Source: Sulfitobacter alexandrii (GTDB taxonomy: Bacteria > Pseudomonadota > Alphaproteobacteria > Rhodobacterales > Rhodobacteraceae). From it: a DNA stretch of 64,000 nucleotides. Both the position numbers and the translations under genes were made by a program. The stretch spans positions 248,001 to 312,000 of the forward strand of contig NZ_CP018081.1 of NCBI RefSeq assembly GCF_001886735.1, given 5' to 3'. The notes beneath the pieces were generated by a model, which saw nothing but the letters and a program-made list of their open reading frames with translations, was not told the origin of the DNA and searched no databases. This document shows, piece after piece, positions 53,075 through 61,664 of the stretch (position 1 is its first letter; each line of letters opens with the position of its first letter).

Positions 53075-53671
53075 ATGATCACGTCAAAAATCAAGCAACG
53101 CATCATTGGGAAAGGCCGAGGCGCTATCTTCGCGCCATCGGATTTCCTCGATATCGGATCGCGCGCGAGCGTGGATCAGGCGCTGTCGCGCCTTGCGGAT
53201 CAGGGTGTGATCCGGCGGCTGACGCGTGGGCTCTACGATTATCCGAAACATAGCTCCCGTTTCGGTCCCTTGGCACCCTCTGCTGACGACATCGCACGCG
53301 CCGTGGCCCGGAAGGACAACCAGGTTCTACTGCCTTCGCCCGCCATGGCGGCGAACCAGTTAGGTCTGTCCACCCAGGTCCCGTCCAATCCGACCTACAT
53401 GACCGACGGACCCACACGAACCAAGAAGATCGGACGACAGGTTATCCAGTTCCGAAACGCCTCTCCGAAGACATTGGTCGGCGCTGGGTCAAAAACAGGC
53501 ACGGTGTTTCAGGCGCTCCGCTATGTCGGCAAAGATCGCATCGACGACCAGGTGATCGGCAAGATCGCCCGCTCGCTGGATGCCAAGGACCGTGCGCAGC
53601 TTGCAAAGCAAAGCCGACACGTTCCGGCCTGGATGCATCCTGTCGTGCAGCAAATCGTGGCACACGCCTGA
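53075..53671 (+). CDS. DUF6088/AbiEi-like antitoxin
   Basis: This 198-residue protein has an N-terminal winged helix (IGKGRGAIFAPSDFLDIGSR, then VDQALSRLADQGVIRRLTRG). The AbiEi-type C-terminal region with GLYDYPKHS and VFQALRYVGKD follows. It is encoded two bases before the AbiEii toxin gene. Its role would be antitoxin and autorepressor acting on the dyad just upstream. Confidence 0.87.
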   Translation: MITSKIKQRIIGKGRGAIFAPSDFLDIGSRASVDQALSRLADQGVIRRLTRGLYDYPKHSSRFGPLAPSADDIARAVARKDNQVLLPSPAMAANQLGLSTQVPSNPTYMTDGPTRTKKIGRQVIQFRNASPKTLVGAGSKTGTVFQALRYVGKDRIDDQVIGKIARSLDAKDRAQLAKQSRHVPAWMHPVVQQIVAHA

Positions 53672-53673
53672 GC

Positions 53674-54684
53674 ATGGACACCTTCGCAAACGACACGCCT
53701 GCAAACCGCGATGAAGCATTCCGGCAAGCCGCGGCAGAACTCGGCTTTGCCAAGGCGATAGTCGAAAAAGACTTCTGGGTGTGCTGGTCACTCCAGCTCC
53801 TCTTTGCCCTGCCCTCCTACGGCGACCACCTGATCTTCAAGGGAGGTACATCGCTTTCGAAAGCCTACGATGTCATCCATCGGTTTTCTGAGGATGTCGA
53901 TCTGTCGCTCAACCGTGCCCAACTCGGGTTTGAGGGAAGCCATGACCCTGAGAACCCCGACCTCTCGAGCGGCAAACGCAAATCTTTGTTGCAGGAACTT
54001 CAAGATGCGGCAGAGGCAACCGTCGCAGGCCCACTGCTCGACGAAATCAACACCACCTTCTCCACGCGTCTGGATCAGCCATTCTCGCTCCAGATCGACG
54101 AAAACGATCCTCAGACCATACTCTTCGCTTACCCATCTCTCGGCGGCGACGACCCAGGCTACATCAAACCTATCGTACGGTTTGAGTTCGGCGCACGTGG
54201 CGCGCAGCTCCCGGCCGAGCAGCGGACACTCTCAACCTATGTTCAACAGGCCTTTCCCGATCTGCCCGGCCTTAACCCTGTTGATGTGCGCACTCTCGGG
54301 ATCGAACGGACATTTTGGGAGAAGGCGACGATCCTACACATGCTCTTCCATCAAGATGCAGGCAAACCGCTCGCTGACCGGATGTCCCGGCACTACTACG
54401 ACATGGCGCAATTGACACAGCACGACGCCAAAGCGCGCGCTTTGGCCAATCTCGACCTCTTGAGCGAAGTCGGCCACCACAAATCGGTGTTCTTCAAGGC
54501 CGCGTGGGCCCGGTACGAAGACGCAAAACCAGGATCCCTTCGCCTGGCCCCGGGCAAAGAGCTCGAGGCCGCCCTTCGTCGCGACTATGCCGGGATGCGG
54601 GAGATGATCATGGGCGACACGCCGAGTTTCGATGATGTGCTGAACGCGATCGCAGCGCTGGAGGCGGAGATCAACGCAGCCTGA
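53674..54684 (+). CDS. AbiEii/AbiGii family nucleotidyltransferase toxin
   Basis: This 336-residue protein has the family core HLIFKGGTSLSKAYDVI followed by HRFSEDVDLSL (residues 52-78). The GTS and DxD elements belong to the nucleotidyltransferase fold. Conserved PIVRFEFGARG and TFWEKATILHML lie further on. Relatives block translation by modifying tRNA 3' ends or act as GTP-binding toxins. The pair gives plasmid stability and possibly phage abortive infection. Confidence 0.9.
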   Translation: MDTFANDTPANRDEAFRQAAAELGFAKAIVEKDFWVCWSLQLLFALPSYGDHLIFKGGTSLSKAYDVIHRFSEDVDLSLNRAQLGFEGSHDPENPDLSSGKRKSLLQELQDAAEATVAGPLLDEINTTFSTRLDQPFSLQIDENDPQTILFAYPSLGGDDPGYIKPIVRFEFGARGAQLPAEQRTLSTYVQQAFPDLPGLNPVDVRTLGIERTFWEKATILHMLFHQDAGKPLADRMSRHYYDMAQLTQHDAKARALANLDLLSEVGHHKSVFFKAAWARYEDAKPGSLRLAPGKELEAALRRDYAGMREMIMGDTPSFDDVLNAIAALEAEINAA

Positions 54685-54847
54685 CCTCGAAGGTCTCGGC
54701 GTTTGAAAGGCATGAACCTGGTGATCGGGAGTCCACAAGGCCGCAACTGCTAAGCCAGCATATCGTCATGAGTTATAGGATGCAGTTTTATACCTCATGA
54801 ATGGCCCATATTTGAGCGATAGACCGCGAGGCATCGCCGCTCGATCA

Positions 54848-55447
54848 TCATCCTTCCGCCAATCCGGCATCCTCTAGCTGCTCCCGATCCGGCAAGTCCT
54901 GGAGCGTCTCCAGATCGAAAGCGACGAGGAACTGCTCAGTGGTCACATAGGTGTAGGGTGCTCCGCGCCGCGGCGACCGAGGCCCCGTCCCGATCAGCCC
55001 TCGCGCATGCAGCCGGCCGATCAAGTCGCGGCTGATTGGCTTGCCGAAGATGTCCTTGAGCCCCTCGCGCGTGATCGGCTGGTGGTAGGCGATGGCTGCC
55101 AGCACCGCGATATCGAATTCACTCAGGTCGAGCAGCTGATCCTCGACATCCGCCGCCGCGCGGATCGCGGGGCCGTAGGTGGCCCGCGTCCGGAACATCC
55201 AGCCGCCAGCGACCTGCGCAACTTCAAAAGCCCGCCCCTCCAGATCGGCGGCGAGGTCCTCGACCAGAAGGTCGACCGAAGCCCCCTGCCCCACCACACG
55301 TGCCAGCTCTTCGCGCGACACTGGTGAGGCGCTGGCAAAAAGCACCGCTTCGACCCGACGTAGCCATTCGCGCCAGCGCAGCTCCGGCGGCAAGTCGGGC
55401 AGCTCGCGATCCAGTTCGGAGTTAGAGCCATCCTTCGCCATCGTCAT
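54848..55447 (-). CDS. scpB: Plasmid ScpB-like condensin subunit
   Basis: This 199-residue protein has two winged-helix domains, as in ScpB. The first contains RVEAVLFASASPVSREELAR. The second contains LSEFDIAVLAAIAYHQPITR, then GRLHARGLI. ScpB bridges SMC complexes. A plasmid copy without smc or scpA nearby may recruit the chromosomal condensin or act on its own. It overlaps the DUF1403 gene by four bases, a pairing I have seen on alphaproteobacterial plasmids. Confidence 0.87.
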   Translation of the reverse strand: MTMAKDGSNSELDRELPDLPPELRWREWLRRVEAVLFASASPVSREELARVVGQGASVDLLVEDLAADLEGRAFEVAQVAGGWMFRTRATYGPAIRAAADVEDQLLDLSEFDIAVLAAIAYHQPITREGLKDIFGKPISRDLIGRLHARGLIGTGPRSPRRGAPYTYVTTEQFLVAFDLETLQDLPDREQLEDAGLAEG

Positions 55448-56322
55448 ACCCCATAGAGCCGAAACGTCGCTCGGCCCGTCAGCTCGCGTACCGCGCCCAG
55501 CTCAACCAGCCGGTCGCAGAACCGCCGTGCGGCGCGGTCGGATCTGAGCGAGGTCAGCATCGCTGGCGCGACAGCGTCCTGGCCCAGGAACAGCCCAAGG
55601 GCCTCGTCCGCGCCCTTCGCCCGGAGCTTTGGCCCGACCTCTTTCAAGCGCGCTGCACGTCGGGCCAAATCAGCGGCCTCCCGCGTCGCCTCAACCGCCG
55701 CTGCAACAATCGCGCGATGACAGGCCAAGCGAAGGTCATCGCCGCGCTTGCGCAGGTCGGCGCGTTTCAGGCCCGGGGCCAGTAGCGGCACGAGGTGGTC
55801 CCAGCCAAGCGCCTGTGCCAGAGCTCCATCAGCAAGGATCAGCGCAGGCACGTCGGCACGCGGCGCTCCGGTAAACACCGCCTCCAGCGCCAGCGCGGCA
55901 CGGGTCACGGGCGCCCCCTTCCCCGCATCGACCCAGGTCGCGATCTGGCCCGGCTCGACGGCCGGCAAGGCTCGGCCCAGAGCCTTGATCGACACCGGCC
56001 GATCCACCGCACGCCGCCAGGCAAGGTAGGTTTCACCGGCCGGTCCGGGAAGATCGCCGGGCCGCAACAGGTGCACCGCATCGCGCAACTCCCCTGCCCG
56101 CTCCGGCCGTCCAGAGAGAGTGACGCAAGCTTGAGCCGCGCGCAGCGCGAGTCGGTCCCGTAACAAGGATTGGGGCACCTCCGCACGTCCCAGCACAAGA
56201 TGCAGGTGGATCAGTGCCGCGCCCGACAAAAACGCAACATCTTCAAGGGTTTCAACCCGTGCCGAGGTGACCCAGGACGGCATCCGGGGTAGGCTCTCGA
56301 AGTCGTCGCGGCCATATGTCAT
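55444..56322 (-). CDS. DUF1403 family protein
   Basis: This 292-residue, alanine- and leucine-rich helical protein matches the DUF1403 pattern (SSWVTSA-like start, ALIHLHLVLGRAEVPQSLLR, then RDRLALRAAQACVTLSGRPE). No catalytic motif is visible. It is coupled to scpB by a four-base overlap, so it may substitute for ScpA as a partner, but that is inferred from context. It is divergent from the recombinase gene. Confidence 0.78.
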   Translation of the reverse strand: MTYGRDDFESLPRMPSWVTSARVETLEDVAFLSGAALIHLHLVLGRAEVPQSLLRDRLALRAAQACVTLSGRPERAGELRDAVHLLRPGDLPGPAGETYLAWRRAVDRPVSIKALGRALPAVEPGQIATWVDAGKGAPVTRAALALEAVFTGAPRADVPALILADGALAQALGWDHLVPLLAPGLKRADLRKRGDDLRLACHRAIVAAAVEATREAADLARRAARLKEVGPKLRAKGADEALGLFLGQDAVAPAMLTSLRSDRAARRFCDRLVELGAVRELTGRATFRLYGV

Positions 56323-56400
56323 GTCCCAAGACTAGTCTCCCGCGGCGCTTTCGTCCACAATATGATGTGAAAACCGCCCCACCCTGTCGCTTGCCGATAT

Positions 56401-56425
56401 GTCCAATAAGTTTGCCTTATCGGAC
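56401..56425. other. Candidate recombination core or operator before the recombinase gene
   Basis: GTCCAATAAG and CTTATCGGAC form a ten-base inverted repeat with one mismatch around TTTGC, 11 bases before the recombinase start. Arms of 9-11 bases and a 5-7-base centre resemble the binding layout of tyrosine recombinases such as XerCD sites. It could be a site for resolving plasmid multimers or an autoregulatory operator. Confidence 0.45.
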
Positions 56426-56435
56426 GCAAAAGAAT

Positions 56436-57545
56436 ATGCTCAGCGGCATGTCAGAAAACACCGAGAAATCGAGCTCAGACGTGCCAATCCGGCCTTCGTC
56501 CAACGAAGAAAACGAGAGAGATCGTCCTGACGACGAGGCCTTGAGCCTTCCGTCCTTTATAGCGGGCTCGGGCACGCTCGATCGGCTGGTCGATACGGCC
56601 CGCGACTACGCACGCGCGGCGGCGTCGGACAACACGCTGAAGGCCTATGCAAAGGACTGGGCGCACTTCGCACGCTGGTGCCGAATAAAGGGCGCGGAGC
56701 CACTGCCTCCATCTCCCGAGATGATCGGGCTTTACTTGGCAGACTTGGCCTCCGCGTCAGGCCCCTCCCCTACCCTTTCGGTCAGCACCATAGACCGCCG
56801 CCTGTCGGGTCTCGCCTGGAACTACGTGCAGCGCGGCTTCAACCTTGATCGCAAGAACCGACACATTGCTTCGGTCCTAGCGGGGATCAAGCGCAAGCAC
56901 GCGCGACCGCCGGTTCAGAAGGAAGCCATTCTGGCCGAGGATATCCTCGCGATGGTGGCCACCCTGCCCTATGACCTGCGCGGGCTGCGAGACCGCGCGA
57001 TCCTGCTTTTGGGCTATGCAGGGGGTTTGCGCCGCTCAGAAATCGTCACCCTGGACGTGCACAAAGACGATACGCCGGATTCCGGCGGCTGGATCGAGAT
57101 TTTCGAGAAAGGCGCCCTCCTGACCCTCAACGCAAAGACCGGATGGCGCGAAGTCGAGATCGGACGCGGCTCCAAGGATCAGACCTGCCCCGTGCATGCA
57201 CTGGAGCAATGGCTGCACTTTGCGAAGATCGACTTCGGTCCGGTCTTCGTCGGCACCTCGCGTGATGGCAAGCGCGCCCTCGACACACGGCTGAACGACA
57301 AGCATGTCGCCCGGCTGGTCAAACGTACGGTTCTGGATGCCGGTATCCGATCTGAGTTGCCTGAGAAGGAACGCCTCGCCCTCTTCTCTGGCCACTCGCT
57401 ACGAGCTGGCCTCGCCAGTTCAGCGGAAGTCGACGAACGCTACGTCCAGAAGCAGCTTGGGCATGCCTCGGCCGAGATGACCCGCCGCTACCAGCGCCGG
57501 CGCGACCGGTTCCGCGTGAACCTGACCAAGGCCGCCGGTCTCTGA
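56436..57545 (+). CDS. Tyrosine recombinase/integrase
   Basis: This phage-integrase family protein (369 residues from ATG 56436) has an N-terminal SAM-like core-binding domain: ASDNTLKAYAKDWAHFARWC. The catalytic domain shows Arg in YAGGLRRSEIVTL, HSLRAGLASSA, and LGHASAEMTRRYQRR, where Tyr is the nucleophile. An upstream in-frame start runs back into the divergent DUF1403 gene, so I reject it. Beside repC, scpB and a dyad, a dimer-resolution role is more likely than integration. Confidence 0.9.
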   Translation: MLSGMSENTEKSSSDVPIRPSSNEENERDRPDDEALSLPSFIAGSGTLDRLVDTARDYARAAASDNTLKAYAKDWAHFARWCRIKGAEPLPPSPEMIGLYLADLASASGPSPTLSVSTIDRRLSGLAWNYVQRGFNLDRKNRHIASVLAGIKRKHARPPVQKEAILAEDILAMVATLPYDLRGLRDRAILLLGYAGGLRRSEIVTLDVHKDDTPDSGGWIEIFEKGALLTLNAKTGWREVEIGRGSKDQTCPVHALEQWLHFAKIDFGPVFVGTSRDGKRALDTRLNDKHVARLVKRTVLDAGIRSELPEKERLALFSGHSLRAGLASSAEVDERYVQKQLGHASAEMTRRYQRRRDRFRVNLTKAAGL

Positions 57546-57557
57546 CCCCCTGCCCCA

Positions 57558-58838
57558 TCACGCCGCCTGCCCGCTGAGCCTGCCATAGAAGCTGCGCTCG
57601 AGATGCAGCTCCCCGGCCCCGGCTTTGTCGACCATGCCGCGCAGATAGCCGCCCGGTGAGGACACTTCGCCCGCGCAATGCTTCTCGAATACAAGCGCCA
57701 GCGCCGCTGTCGCCACCTGTTTGCCCAATCGGTCCTGCGCTACGTTCCACGCATGCTCGGACACCCCGATCATCGGCCGGAGTTGACCGGCAACACGATG
57801 CAGATCGCCCCAATCTTTCAGGAACCCGCCCATATTGCGGGCCCAGGACGCAAATTCAGGACAGGCCTGCATCACTGTGGGCAGATCCAGCGCAGCGCGC
57901 TTCTTGCGCACCTCGGCCACCCACTCTTCCAGCTCCCTATCAACCTGATCTTCGGGCTGAGCATTGGGCACTACGGCCGCGACTTCCTCATTTTCTGAGG
58001 AATTACGAGTTACAGGATCAAGTTGGTTTGTAATTAGTATATGAGGGTCAGAAATGACCTCCCTGGGGTTCATTTCTTGAGTCTTCTCGGGAACTTGCTC
58101 CTTGGTTTCAGGCATGTTTTCCACAGGCAGCACGGCCTCAGTTGCCTTGAGGTAGGCCGCCTCGACGCGCTCCTGTAGCTCCTTGAACCAGCCCAGCAGC
58201 CGTGCAAGCTGCTCGGACGCTTCATGGCGGCGCGGAAGCCGGTCCAGAAGCTCCTCGAAGAGCCCCGTGAACTGCGTCCAAGGCCCGCGCAGCGCGCTGC
58301 TGACGGCCGCCTCGATCCGCGCGCGGATCATGCGGCGTGCCACAGTGATCTGACGCTTCAGGCGTTGGCAGAGCTCGCGCTCGGCCTGCAAATCGGCATG
58401 GAGCTCCTCGAACTCCTCGACACGCGCCGACAGAGGCGACAGATCGAAACCGTAGGCCTCGACAATGCGCCCTTCGGCGTCCCTACGGCCCCATCGCTTG
58501 CCGTTCGGACTATCCTGGAAGGATATCACGCCGATCTCGGCCAGCCGCCGTGCATGGCGCTTGAGTGCAGAGAGCGAAAACCCCGTCTGCTCCATCAGAT
58601 AGGCGTTCGACGCCCAGACGATCGGGCGCTGGCCCTCTTCCCAGTCCTGGGCCTGGGTGAAGGCCCCCAGCGTGTCGAGGAGCATCAAGTCTCCGGCCTT
58701 GAGGCCAATGTAGGCCCCCACCCGCTTCACGGCCACGAAGGCCCGCGTTTTGGGTACAGCCACCTGTTCACCGGCTTGGGCAAGCTGCTCTGCAATGCCA
58801 AGACCCGGTGTCGGCTTGCGCCAACCTGTATGTTTCAT
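57558..58838 (-). CDS. repC: Replication initiator RepC
   Basis: This 426-residue RepC-type initiator begins MKHTGWRKPTPGLGIAEQLA. The N-terminal winged-helix region (ASNAYLMEQTGFSLSALKRHARRL) is the conserved DNA-binding part. The origin of repABC replicons usually lies inside this gene. I chose the ATG at 58838 with GAGGCGAG upstream. Its C-terminal part is longer and more charged than in many RepCs. Expression should be limited by the ctRNA just upstream. Confidence 0.93.
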   Translation of the reverse strand: MKHTGWRKPTPGLGIAEQLAQAGEQVAVPKTRAFVAVKRVGAYIGLKAGDLMLLDTLGAFTQAQDWEEGQRPIVWASNAYLMEQTGFSLSALKRHARRLAEIGVISFQDSPNGKRWGRRDAEGRIVEAYGFDLSPLSARVEEFEELHADLQAERELCQRLKRQITVARRMIRARIEAAVSSALRGPWTQFTGLFEELLDRLPRRHEASEQLARLLGWFKELQERVEAAYLKATEAVLPVENMPETKEQVPEKTQEMNPREVISDPHILITNQLDPVTRNSSENEEVAAVVPNAQPEDQVDRELEEWVAEVRKKRAALDLPTVMQACPEFASWARNMGGFLKDWGDLHRVAGQLRPMIGVSEHAWNVAQDRLGKQVATAALALVFEKHCAGEVSSPGGYLRGMVDKAGAGELHLERSFYGRLSGQAA

Positions 58839-58904
58839 GGATAGTTCTCGCCTCCTCTGCTTGATGGAGGGCAAAAGAATCCCGTTCGCTCAGGAGCGTT
58901 GCTG

Positions 58905-58993
58905 TTGACAGTGATTCGCCGGAGAACTATCTTGATAGCGACCAAACTAATCTTGATAAGCTCTCAGGCCCTCAGCTTGGGGGCTTTTCTTTT
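58905..58993 (+). ncRNA. Counter-transcribed RNA of the repABC unit (incA-type)
   Basis: A near-consensus promoter on the plus strand has TTGACA at 58905-58910, a 17-base spacer and TATCTT at 58928-58933. It faces the repC leader. A terminator follows at 58968-58993: stem GCCCTCA-GCT-TGGGGGC, then TTTTCTTTT. The expected RNA of about 55 bases starts near 58940. Antisense RNAs in this exact place between repB and repC control copy number and incompatibility of repABC plasmids. Confidence 0.85.
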
Positions 58994-59072
58994 GCCGTTA
59001 TCTCAAAGCATATCCGCTCCTGTTTCTTACCTCGTTTGGATCGAAGACGACCGTCTCCGCGGCTCCTGCCTC

Positions 59073-60116
59073 TTACTTCGATCCGTGTTTCTCCAAGTAC
59101 TCAGCGATGACATCACTCAAACCTCTGAGAATGTCCTCGTCCAATGTTAGCCCCGTGGCAGCGACAGAGAGCTTCCCGCCCTGCCCTGTAACACTCAATT
59201 TCCGCGAACCGATCTTTCGCTGTACCGTGAGTTTCTTTGGGCTCTGCGATTTCTTTTTTGCAGGCTTGGACGGCTTTTTAGTCAGGTCGCCAAGAATTTT
59301 TTCGAGGTCACGGTGGCTGAGATCGTAGACATCTTTGCACGTGTGCAAAATCTCACCTCTAGCCGCATAGACAGCGCGACCACGTGATACCGCGCTGTTA
59401 TGGACACCCACACGCTTGGCGAACTCGGTTGCAGTTATCTTCTCGTCCGGTTTGGCATCTTGTAGCCGCTCGAACATTTCGCCTATCGAAACCAGACGCT
59501 CGAATGCGCTCAGGTTTTCACGTTCCTCATTTTCCCGGAAGCGCATGAATAGCATCTCGAACTGCTCTTCACGGGAACCCCGATGGGATTGTGGAACCAG
59601 AATGGCGCGGACAGGCAATCCCAAAGCTTCAAGGATCGCATGGCGTCGCCGACCCACGATCAACTGGAATGTCACGCCTTCTACGTTCTCGGGCTCACGT
59701 TCATCCGGTCGCCAATCAGGATCCGCTGGCCGAACATGAATGGGCGTATCTTGACCATTCTTCTCGATACTCTCTTTGAGCTTCTCGAATGCCTCTTGGT
59801 CGCGCCAATCTTCACGCCGGTCCGATCCAATCACGTCCACGATCTGAGACGGATCAATCTGCAACTCATGTCGACCCGCGAGAATGCGCTCCACGACCTG
59901 TGCGCGCTCAACGTGAAGCATCTGGCTGGCGTCTGAAAGCGCTCCGGCCTTCCAAGCACTGCCAGAGCCGCCCAGTCTTGGCTTAACCCCACCAACCAGT
60001 TTCGCTTCGTCTTCGTGGACCTGTTCGCTTGCACCAGATCCAGGAGCCGCAGACACATTCTCATCTGGGCGCGCGGACTTTTTCTTGAGGACCGAGCTGC
60101 TCAATGTTCGCTTCAT
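59073..60116 (-). CDS. repB: Partition protein RepB (ParB family)
   Basis: This 347-residue ParB-type protein has the ParB/Srx core (IHVRPADPD, then LIVGRRRHAILEALGLPVRA). The helix-turn-helix is ITATEFAKRVGVHNSAVSRG. It binds parS and loads partition complexes. I use the ATG at 60116, which overlaps the repA stop as ATGA. A parS-like palindrome lies inside the gene at 59334-59349. Confidence 0.93.
   Translation of the reverse strand: MKRTLSSSVLKKKSARPDENVSAAPGSGASEQVHEDEAKLVGGVKPRLGGSGSAWKAGALSDASQMLHVERAQVVERILAGRHELQIDPSQIVDVIGSDRREDWRDQEAFEKLKESIEKNGQDTPIHVRPADPDWRPDEREPENVEGVTFQLIVGRRRHAILEALGLPVRAILVPQSHRGSREEQFEMLFMRFRENEERENLSAFERLVSIGEMFERLQDAKPDEKITATEFAKRVGVHNSAVSRGRAVYAARGEILHTCKDVYDLSHRDLEKILGDLTKKPSKPAKKKSQSPKKLTVQRKIGSRKLSVTGQGGKLSVAATGLTLDEDILRGLSDVIAEYLEKHGSK
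59334..59349. other. parS-like palindrome inside repB
   Basis: TTTGCACGTGTGCAAA has perfect seven-base arms around GT. It matches the site at 61630-61645 at 15 of 16 bases. Two copies in one rep locus, one within repB and one beyond repA, strongly suggest the RepB-binding centromere. Confidence 0.65.
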
Positions 60117-61468
60117 TCGGCTTCCTCCTCGAAATTGTAGAAGTTCTGCATCCAATCCTCGGCATAGCCACGCTCAAGACCAGGCCAGAGGCGTGAGACG
60201 ATGGCGTCATTCACTGCGTCAGCATTCTCGATGAACCTGTTGATGCCTTTTCGCTTGCCTGGCGTATCTGGGTCATACTCGTAGACGGACTGATAAACGT
60301 CCGACGCGTTCGAAATAGCATCGGAGCGAAGATAGAATACGGGCAGCACCTCATCTGGGCAGTTTTCGAGCAGGTTGCCGACCTGTGTGAGATCTTGCTC
60401 ATTTGTTCTCTGCACGATCGTGGGCAACAGCATATGTGCCGCACCGCCCATATCGATCCGATCCGTCGCGAAAATGTGGCGCAGCATGGTGAGGAGACCA
60501 GTCACAAAGGTGGACAAGGTCGCAATGTCGAACCCCTTCATCGTCTGCGGGATAATCAACGAAGTAGACGCCATCACATTGTTCAGCTGGAACAGTGTCA
60601 GCGCAGGCTGATAGTCGATGATGATGCAGTCCAAGGTCTCGTTGAGGGCACTTTCAAGCTTCGCTTGGTCGACCCTACCGTTGCTCACCAGTTCATTCGG
60701 ACGGGTGACCGGTGGATGCCCCTCTTTCCAACGATCTATGGAGTCTCTTAGGAACCTGTAGAACCGCTTTTCCGGGGTGCCCGCTCGCAACAACCTCGCG
60801 ATCTGAATTTCACCTTCGGAGGTTTCGCCATGCGCAGGTACTAGCCGCACGCCCGGCCAAGAGGTTTTCTTGAAGAACCCGTCAAGCGTCTCCGCATCAT
60901 AGTCAGTGTAAGGGATGGACTCGTCGGTCTGAAACAGCCCCGCGAAGTCAACCATCGTCGGAGTTTCGTCATCTGGCAAAGTTGGCATTTCTTCGCCGCC
61001 GACAAAATAGAGCGTGATCGTGCTCTGGGGGTCTGCGTCCATGACGCCGACTCGCATGCCGTAGTGCAGACTCAGGTACTGAGCGAAGTGCGCAGCACTA
61101 AGCGACTTTGCCGTACCACCTTTCTGACTTGCGAATGAAATGACGGGCAAAGGATCGTCGGGTTTGCGCCAAGCAAGAAAATGCTCAGGCCGCTTTGCTG
61201 ATGCAGCCATCAAAGCCCGGATGTGCATCAGCTCCGTCAGTGTAAAAACACGTTCGCGCCCTACATGTTTGCCGGCAGGAAAATCCTCATTGTCCTTAGC
61301 GAACTTCGTTAGATGCTGATGGCTAATGTTCAGGAAGCGAGCGCATTGACGCATCGACCAAGAGCGCTTGATGCGCTCACGCATCGTCAACTCCTTGTTG
61401 ACCGAGACCATGGTCCGGCCAAGGCCCCGCTCGAGCTCTTGAAGGAACTGTTCTATACTGCCGCCCAT
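60113..61468 (-). CDS. repA: Partition ATPase RepA (ParA family)
   Basis: This 451-residue ParA-type ATPase has an N-terminal helix-turn-helix region (SMRQCARFLNISHQHLTKFA) and a deviant Walker A VISFASQKGGTAKSLSAAH (109-127). DADPQSTITLYF and DCIIIDYQPALTLF follow. It drives partition with RepB and usually represses the repABC promoter. Translation is coupled to repB by a four-base overlap. Confidence 0.94.
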   Translation of the reverse strand: MGGSIEQFLQELERGLGRTMVSVNKELTMRERIKRSWSMRQCARFLNISHQHLTKFAKDNEDFPAGKHVGRERVFTLTELMHIRALMAASAKRPEHFLAWRKPDDPLPVISFASQKGGTAKSLSAAHFAQYLSLHYGMRVGVMDADPQSTITLYFVGGEEMPTLPDDETPTMVDFAGLFQTDESIPYTDYDAETLDGFFKKTSWPGVRLVPAHGETSEGEIQIARLLRAGTPEKRFYRFLRDSIDRWKEGHPPVTRPNELVSNGRVDQAKLESALNETLDCIIIDYQPALTLFQLNNVMASTSLIIPQTMKGFDIATLSTFVTGLLTMLRHIFATDRIDMGGAAHMLLPTIVQRTNEQDLTQVGNLLENCPDEVLPVFYLRSDAISNASDVYQSVYEYDPDTPGKRKGINRFIENADAVNDAIVSRLWPGLERGYAEDWMQNFYNFEEEAE

Positions 61469-61538
61469 TACACCGCTCTCATTTCGACTCTCTCACGGAA
61501 TCGCTCCGAGTTGTAAATAGCACGGTTTTTGAGGAAAT

Positions 61539-61553
61539 GTACAGATATTGTAC
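61539..61553. promoter_or_regulatory. Inverted repeat upstream of repA
   Basis: GTACA-GATAT-TGTAC lies 71 bases upstream of the repA start in an AT-rich region. RepA proteins repress their own promoter, and this dyad is a plausible operator. I did not find a clear -35/-10 pair to anchor it. Confidence 0.35.
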
Positions 61554-61628
61554 GCCTACAGGATTTTCGGCGCACAATATGGGCTACACCGATTGAAAAT
61601 ACGGACAGCAACCTGAGCCGCGAGGTGA

Positions 61629-61646
61629 TTTTGCACGCGTGCAAAA
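61629..61646. other. parS-like palindrome upstream of repA
   Basis: TTTTGCACGCGTGCAAAA is a perfect 18-base palindrome, itself enclosed by CGAGGT/ACCTCG. Its 16-base core differs by one base from the copy inside repB. Its place beyond repA is a usual parS position on repABC plasmids. Confidence 0.7.
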
Positions 61647-61664
61647 ACCTCGAAGCTTGGTGCA

